NCBI GenBank assembly: GCA_030430535.1
Contig: JAUIKY010000038.1
Location: 1 to 34,567, forward strand
Length of the DNA: 34,567 nucleotides
Origin: Bacteroidia bacterium
GTDB lineage: Bacteria; Bacteroidota; Bacteroidia; Flavobacteriales; Flavobacteriaceae
Direction: 5' to 3'
Under the pieces are notes generated by a model that saw only the letters and a list, made by a program, of their open reading frames with translations, was not told the DNA's origin and ran no database searches. Numbering within the stretch: the first letter of the stretch is position 1; each line of letters begins with the position of its first letter. Made by a program: the position numbers and the translations under genes. This document shows, one piece after another, positions 31,029-34,567 of this stretch.

Positions 31029-31096
31029 ATTTTGTCATTCTGCGCTACGACGCAGAATCTATTTTATTTGGATTCCGCATCAAGTGCGGAATGACA
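31029..31096. repeat. 68-bp double-hairpin repeat, copy B
   Basis: Same orientation as copy A, 1,590 bp away, one mismatch. It begins one base from the stop codon of the alpha-2-macroglobulin gene and ends 12 bp before the lipoprotein start, the same 12-bp distance that copy A keeps to the pbpC start. Confidence 0.9.
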
Positions 31097-31097
31097 A

Positions 31098-34000
31098 TTA
31101 CTTTTCAACAGTTATCCACTGTCCTTTAGTTCTCACTAAATACTCATTATCGTACATGGCTTCGGCTTGAATTCCTGGTAAATAATAAGTTCCTAAATAG
31201 GAAGCGTTCAACATCACGTTAAAGGTTTTGGTGCCCTGTTTTCCTTTTTTGCCTAAATCGAAATAGATATTCACACGGTCGTCTCTAATGTCTGTATAAC
31301 GCGCTTGACTTGTTGTCGTGTCGCCAAAATCGGTAAAACGTGTATTGACGATTTCCCAACCTGAAGGGAAAATTTGAGTCAATGCCACATCGTTCACGTT
31401 TTCATTTTTAAGATTACTAACGCTAACAGTTGCTACAAAATCCTTACCTTGTTGCAGTTTGGAAACATCAATTTTATTGCCTTTTAAATCTTTGTATTGC
31501 ACCGAAACACTCAATCCGCGTTGTTCTGCAATTTCTTCGCCTAACGGTAATTTCCCTGAATTCAGCAAACGCACATACACCACATTATCAATGTTATTGG
31601 TAAACGAAAGTGCATTATTGCCATCAATAATGTTGAGTTCGCGTTGCGCAATGGCACTTTTGGTGTTTATGGTTTCGGTTTTGCCATTGTTGGTATAGCT
31701 TATGTTCAAGGCTTTTCCGCCATTGACTTCTACCATTTTTGCCATAGCCAACAAACTGTAGGCTGTGGTTTGGGTGCTCATCCAACGATTTCCAGACAGT
31801 TCTTTGGCAATGTATTGTGCCAATTCGCGCTGTTTTGGGTTTTTGGTCAAGACCATAGTTTCCAATGCCATGGCTCTATTTCTATCTGCCGAACCATAAG
31901 TATAATAGTTGTAACGAGGCGGTTGAAAATCAATATTGGCACGTTGCGAAATGCTTTCACTCGCTTCTTTTTGTCCTGCCAAGGCATAGGCTGCTGCCAA
32001 TCGCCATTTGGCTTCGTTGGAAATTTCGGTAAACTCACGCAAACGGTTCATACTGGCTAAATCGGGTTCACCTGCCAATGCCAAAGTGTATAATCGGTAG
32101 GCTTGTGCTAAATCGGAATTGTAGGTTCTGTAACTCGGTCTCCAATTGTGAGCGGCTTGTTTTTGATAATTTAACCAATTGCTTTTGAAGGTTAGCGGCA
32201 ACACAAAGCCTTTCTTCTCGGCTTCCAACATAAAATGGCCTGCATAACTCGTACTCCAATCGTTAGCGGTATTCTCTCCCATCCAATAACTCATTCCGCC
32301 ATTTGGCTGCTGAAAATGGGCTAGTTTTTTAATGCCATTTTCAATGTTGGATTGAATGTTCTGCTTTTTATCATAGGTTAAATCGAAAATATCACTCAAG
32401 AATAACTGCGGAAATACTGCCGAAGTAGTTTGCTCCAAACAACCGTGAGGATATTGAATTAAATACTGCAATCTGCGAGTGAAATCCATTGGAGGCAAGG
32501 TTGAAAATTCTACCGTTGCGCTGTTGGTTCCTGCAACACCAAAGGTTGAAAAATCCAATGCACCTGTAGCTTTAGCCTCTAAAGTTTTGTCGATAGCTTT
32601 TGAAGTTATTGGATTTGGATTCACCACATCCAATTCTACTTTGTAAGTCGATTTTTCACCATTTCCGGAAGCAATGACTTCAACGGTATTGATGCCTTTT
32701 GCTTTACTGACATCGAGTTCAAAATACGCCATTTGCTCATCAGGTTTTGCAAAACTCAAGTTTTGGGTTTGCGCACCAACTACGGAAATGCCATCGCTTA
32801 ATTTCAAGCTAATATTGACGTTTTTCACTTTGCTTTCCATCGCAAAAACAGTCACTGGAAGCGTTACTTTTTCGCCAGGGCTTAATTTCCGCGGAAGCGA
32901 AGCTAACACCATTAAAGGTTTTTTCACTTGTACGGTTTTGTCGGTGCTTCCGTAAGCTTCTTTGGTATTGTCTCCAGCAATCACCATAGTACGTACCGAA
33001 CCAATATAATTTGGCATTTTGATGCTGTGGGTGTTGTTTTCACCAGCTTTTAAAGTAAAAGGGCCTAAATAGGTAACCACAGGTTTAAAACGGTTGGCTT
33101 TTTTGTTTTTTCCTGCCAATGCGCTGCCATCACCACCAATGGCAAATACTTGGTCGATGCTGCCAGAATATGCACCAATAACATCGTCGAAAATATCCCA
33201 AGTTTTTACGCCTAAAGCTTGACGTTTGTAAAATTCGTTCCAAGCATTTGGAGTTTTAAAACGCGTTAAATCGAGCAAACCTTCTTCCACCATCGCAATT
33301 GTGTAAGTCATAGGTTTGTTGTTTTTTTCTGAAACCGAAACCTTAAATTCTTGTTCTGGTTTTAACACATCAGGCATTTTTAGTTGTGGTTCCAGTTTGG
33401 TATTTGGGTCTTCCACCATAATTGGAATGACGCCATACAAACGGATTGGTAAATCGTTTGCTGAAATAGCGTGTGGTTGCAACAACGAAATATTAACGAA
33501 CACATTTGGCGCCATTACATTGGTTATAGGAACATCCACAACCGTTTCGCCTTGTTGGGTTTTTACCCATCTGTAATCGAGAACTTCGGTGCCATTTTCT
33601 ATACTTACCAAAGCACGACCTTCGTTACCAGAATTAAAAGTGATTTTTGCGGTTTCACCAACATTATATTGTTCTTTATCGGCTGAAAATACTAACATTT
33701 TAGCTGCTTCTTTATCGTTTGAAGGTGCTTTTTGCCACCAGTTTTTATAGAAATAAGCGGTTCGTCCTGTGGCGTGACCACTTTTTGGGTCAACTACTCT
33801 AATGAGGTAACGACCACGTTCGTTATCTGGAATTTTTATGCTGAATGAGCCTTTTCCGTTGGCATCGGTATTTACTTTGGTGTCTAAATACGGTCTGTGG
33901 TAGGTGCTCGATACGTAACTCGATAGGTTGTCGTATGATGAATTCCACCACCAACGCCATTCAATTTTATAGACTTTTACTTCAAGATTGTTGCGTTTAA

Positions 34001-34567
34001 TCGGTTTACCATCTTTATCGACCACAACCACATTAAAGGTTTGGTTTTCATCTGTAAAAAACGAGCCGTAAGCATTTCCTTTAGGCGATTTCAATCCAAC
34101 AAACGACTCGTAAGGCGCATATTGTTTGGTAAAAGCATCCATTGAGAAATCGCCTCCATTTTCAAAAGCGCGCACCAAAAACTGTACATTCAACATTCCT
34201 GGAGCATTTTTACCGACTTCCAACTTTTTGTTGATGCTTGCTAAACCTTCGGTATTTACATTGCCTTCAAACACGTTGATTTCTTCGGTGTTGAACTCGC
34301 GCGTTGGATCGTTGAAAACGTAATCTTTATAATTTTTAAACCCTGAATACGATGTGCTGAATTTCGCCTTTACTTCGGCTTTTAGGTTTTTTCCAGCAGC
34401 TCCGTGAAGCCATTTTACGTCCAAAGTTCCGTTAAGCGGCTCGTTGCTGGTTAAAATGTCGTTTTCAAAATCGACTTTAAGTTTTAATCGGTTTGGTTTT
34501 ACGGTTTCAATTTTCAATCCTTTATGGAAAGTCGCACCACCAACCGAAACTTTGGCGTTGTAATTTC
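31098..34567 (-). CDS. Alpha-2-macroglobulin family protein, 5' end cut off
   Basis: At least 1,155 residues are in the window; the frame stays open through the right edge, so the N-terminus with the expected lipoprotein signal is outside. The thioester motif CLEQ is intact (YPHGCLEQTTSAVFP, codons at 32430-32441), followed by the alpha/alpha-barrel segment around AHFQQPNGGMSYW. Upstream lie MG-type beta domains (GRYLIRVVDPKSGHATGR and KPLMVLASLPRKLSPGEKVTLPV). Bacterial members sit in the periplasm, trap attacking proteases through the reactive thioester, and are commonly encoded beside pbpC, whose product repairs the wall. Here three genes separate the two. Confidence 0.95.
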   Translation of the reverse strand, partial: NYNAKVSVGGATFHKGLKIETVKPNRLKLKVDFENDILTSNEPLNGTLDVKWLHGAAGKNLKAEVKAKFSTSYSGFKNYKDYVFNDPTREFNTEEINVFEGNVNTEGLASINKKLEVGKNAPGMLNVQFLVRAFENGGDFSMDAFTKQYAPYESFVGLKSPKGNAYGSFFTDENQTFNVVVVDKDGKPIKRNNLEVKVYKIEWRWWWNSSYDNLSSYVSSTYHRPYLDTKVNTDANGKGSFSIKIPDNERGRYLIRVVDPKSGHATGRTAYFYKNWWQKAPSNDKEAAKMLVFSADKEQYNVGETAKITFNSGNEGRALVSIENGTEVLDYRWVKTQQGETVVDVPITNVMAPNVFVNISLLQPHAISANDLPIRLYGVIPIMVEDPNTKLEPQLKMPDVLKPEQEFKVSVSEKNNKPMTYTIAMVEEGLLDLTRFKTPNAWNEFYKRQALGVKTWDIFDDVIGAYSGSIDQVFAIGGDGSALAGKNKKANRFKPVVTYLGPFTLKAGENNTHSIKMPNYIGSVRTMVIAGDNTKEAYGSTDKTVQVKKPLMVLASLPRKLSPGEKVTLPVTVFAMESKVKNVNISLKLSDGISVVGAQTQNLSFAKPDEQMAYFELDVSKAKGINTVEVIASGNGEKSTYKVELDVVNPNPITSKAIDKTLEAKATGALDFSTFGVAGTNSATVEFSTLPPMDFTRRLQYLIQYPHGCLEQTTSAVFPQLFLSDIFDLTYDKKQNIQSNIENGIKKLAHFQQPNGGMSYWMGENTANDWSTSYAGHFMLEAEKKGFVLPLTFKSNWLNYQKQAAHNWRPSYRTYNSDLAQAYRLYTLALAGEPDLASMNRLREFTEISNEAKWRLAAAYALAGQKEASESISQRANIDFQPPRYNYYTYGSADRNRAMALETMVLTKNPKQRELAQYIAKELSGNRWMSTQTTAYSLLAMAKMVEVNGGKALNISYTNNGKTETINTKSAIAQRELNIIDGNNALSFTNNIDNVVYVRLLNSGKLPLGEEIAEQRGLSVSVQYKDLKGNKIDVSKLQQGKDFVATVSVSNLKNENVNDVALTQIFPSGWEIVNTRFTDFGDTTTSQARYTDIRDDRVNIYFDLGKKGKQGTKTFNVMLNASYLGTYYLPGIQAEAMYDNEYLVRTKGQWITVEK

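Noticed and set aside
1-34567. tRNA, rRNA or CRISPR arrays
   Set aside because: No cloverleaf with conserved arms, no rRNA-like stretch and no regularly spaced repeat-spacer pattern were seen on reading both strands. A covariance-model scan was not possible here.

Overview
The window looks like chromosome of a marine-type member of the Flavobacteriaceae (Bacteroidota). The DNA is AT-rich, and starts usually lack a clear Shine-Dalgarno. Many genes carry the Bacteroidota -7 box TAnnTTTG a short way upstream. The gene set also fits: PA0069-type radical SAM protein, bacilliredoxin, TerB proteins, many short lipoproteins, and PBP1C with an alpha-2-macroglobulin. No tRNA, rRNA or CRISPR array was seen.

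Layout. 1-505: an IS3-family insertion sequence running off the left edge, with a canonical A AAA AAG frameshift site. 506-1500: a small accessory patch with two short ORFs and a membrane/coiled-coil protein, bounded by two oppositely oriented copies of a GTTGTAATGC element. 1544-1978: an orphan contractile-tail tube protein (gp19 family). 2230-3303: a radical SAM protein. 3356-5860: a tandem array of a secreted-protein unit. Two copies are intact and the third has lost its coding region, but all three keep the same promoter, upstream box and, in part, terminator. A divergent AraC-type regulator follows at 5861. 6747-10385: HD phosphohydrolase, acyl-ACP desaturase plus PlsC acyltransferase (lipid operon), a lipoprotein and a bacilliredoxin. 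10598-13592: TerB-DnaJ protein, small membrane protein, DinB/DUF1569 protein, small exported protein and LD-carboxypeptidase. 13764-20518: metG, two lipoproteins (lipocalin-like and OmpA-like), ferritin, a 58-residue Cys-rich protein and the Tex RNA-binding protein. 20570-22301: cyclase-family lipoprotein and a histone-deacetylase-family amidohydrolase in tandem. 22318-25087: two exported/membrane unknowns, a TerB protein and DNA polymerase IV. 25173-27073: operon of CYTH protein, YCII-like lipoprotein and membrane-anchored endo/exonuclease/phosphatase. 27075-34567: PBP1C and a thioester alpha-2-macroglobulin, a known functional pair, separated here by a three-gene block.

The strongest unexplained signals are repeat-based. 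(1) A 68-bp double-hairpin repeat occurs twice, with one mismatch, exactly at the two edges of the three-gene block between pbpC and the macroglobulin gene; recombination between the copies would restore a direct pbpC neighbourhood. (2) A small palindromic element with core TCGACT(C/G)CGCTC lies in frame inside metG and inside an ABM-family monooxygenase gene, adding residues to both proteins. (3) The secreted-protein array keeps a fixed promoter architecture (31-bp box, 8 bp, -33, 19 bp, -7) in all three units, even where the gene is gone. I found no complete new defence or secretion system. The orphan tail tube gene and the GTTGTAATGC-bounded patch are the best accessory candidates.
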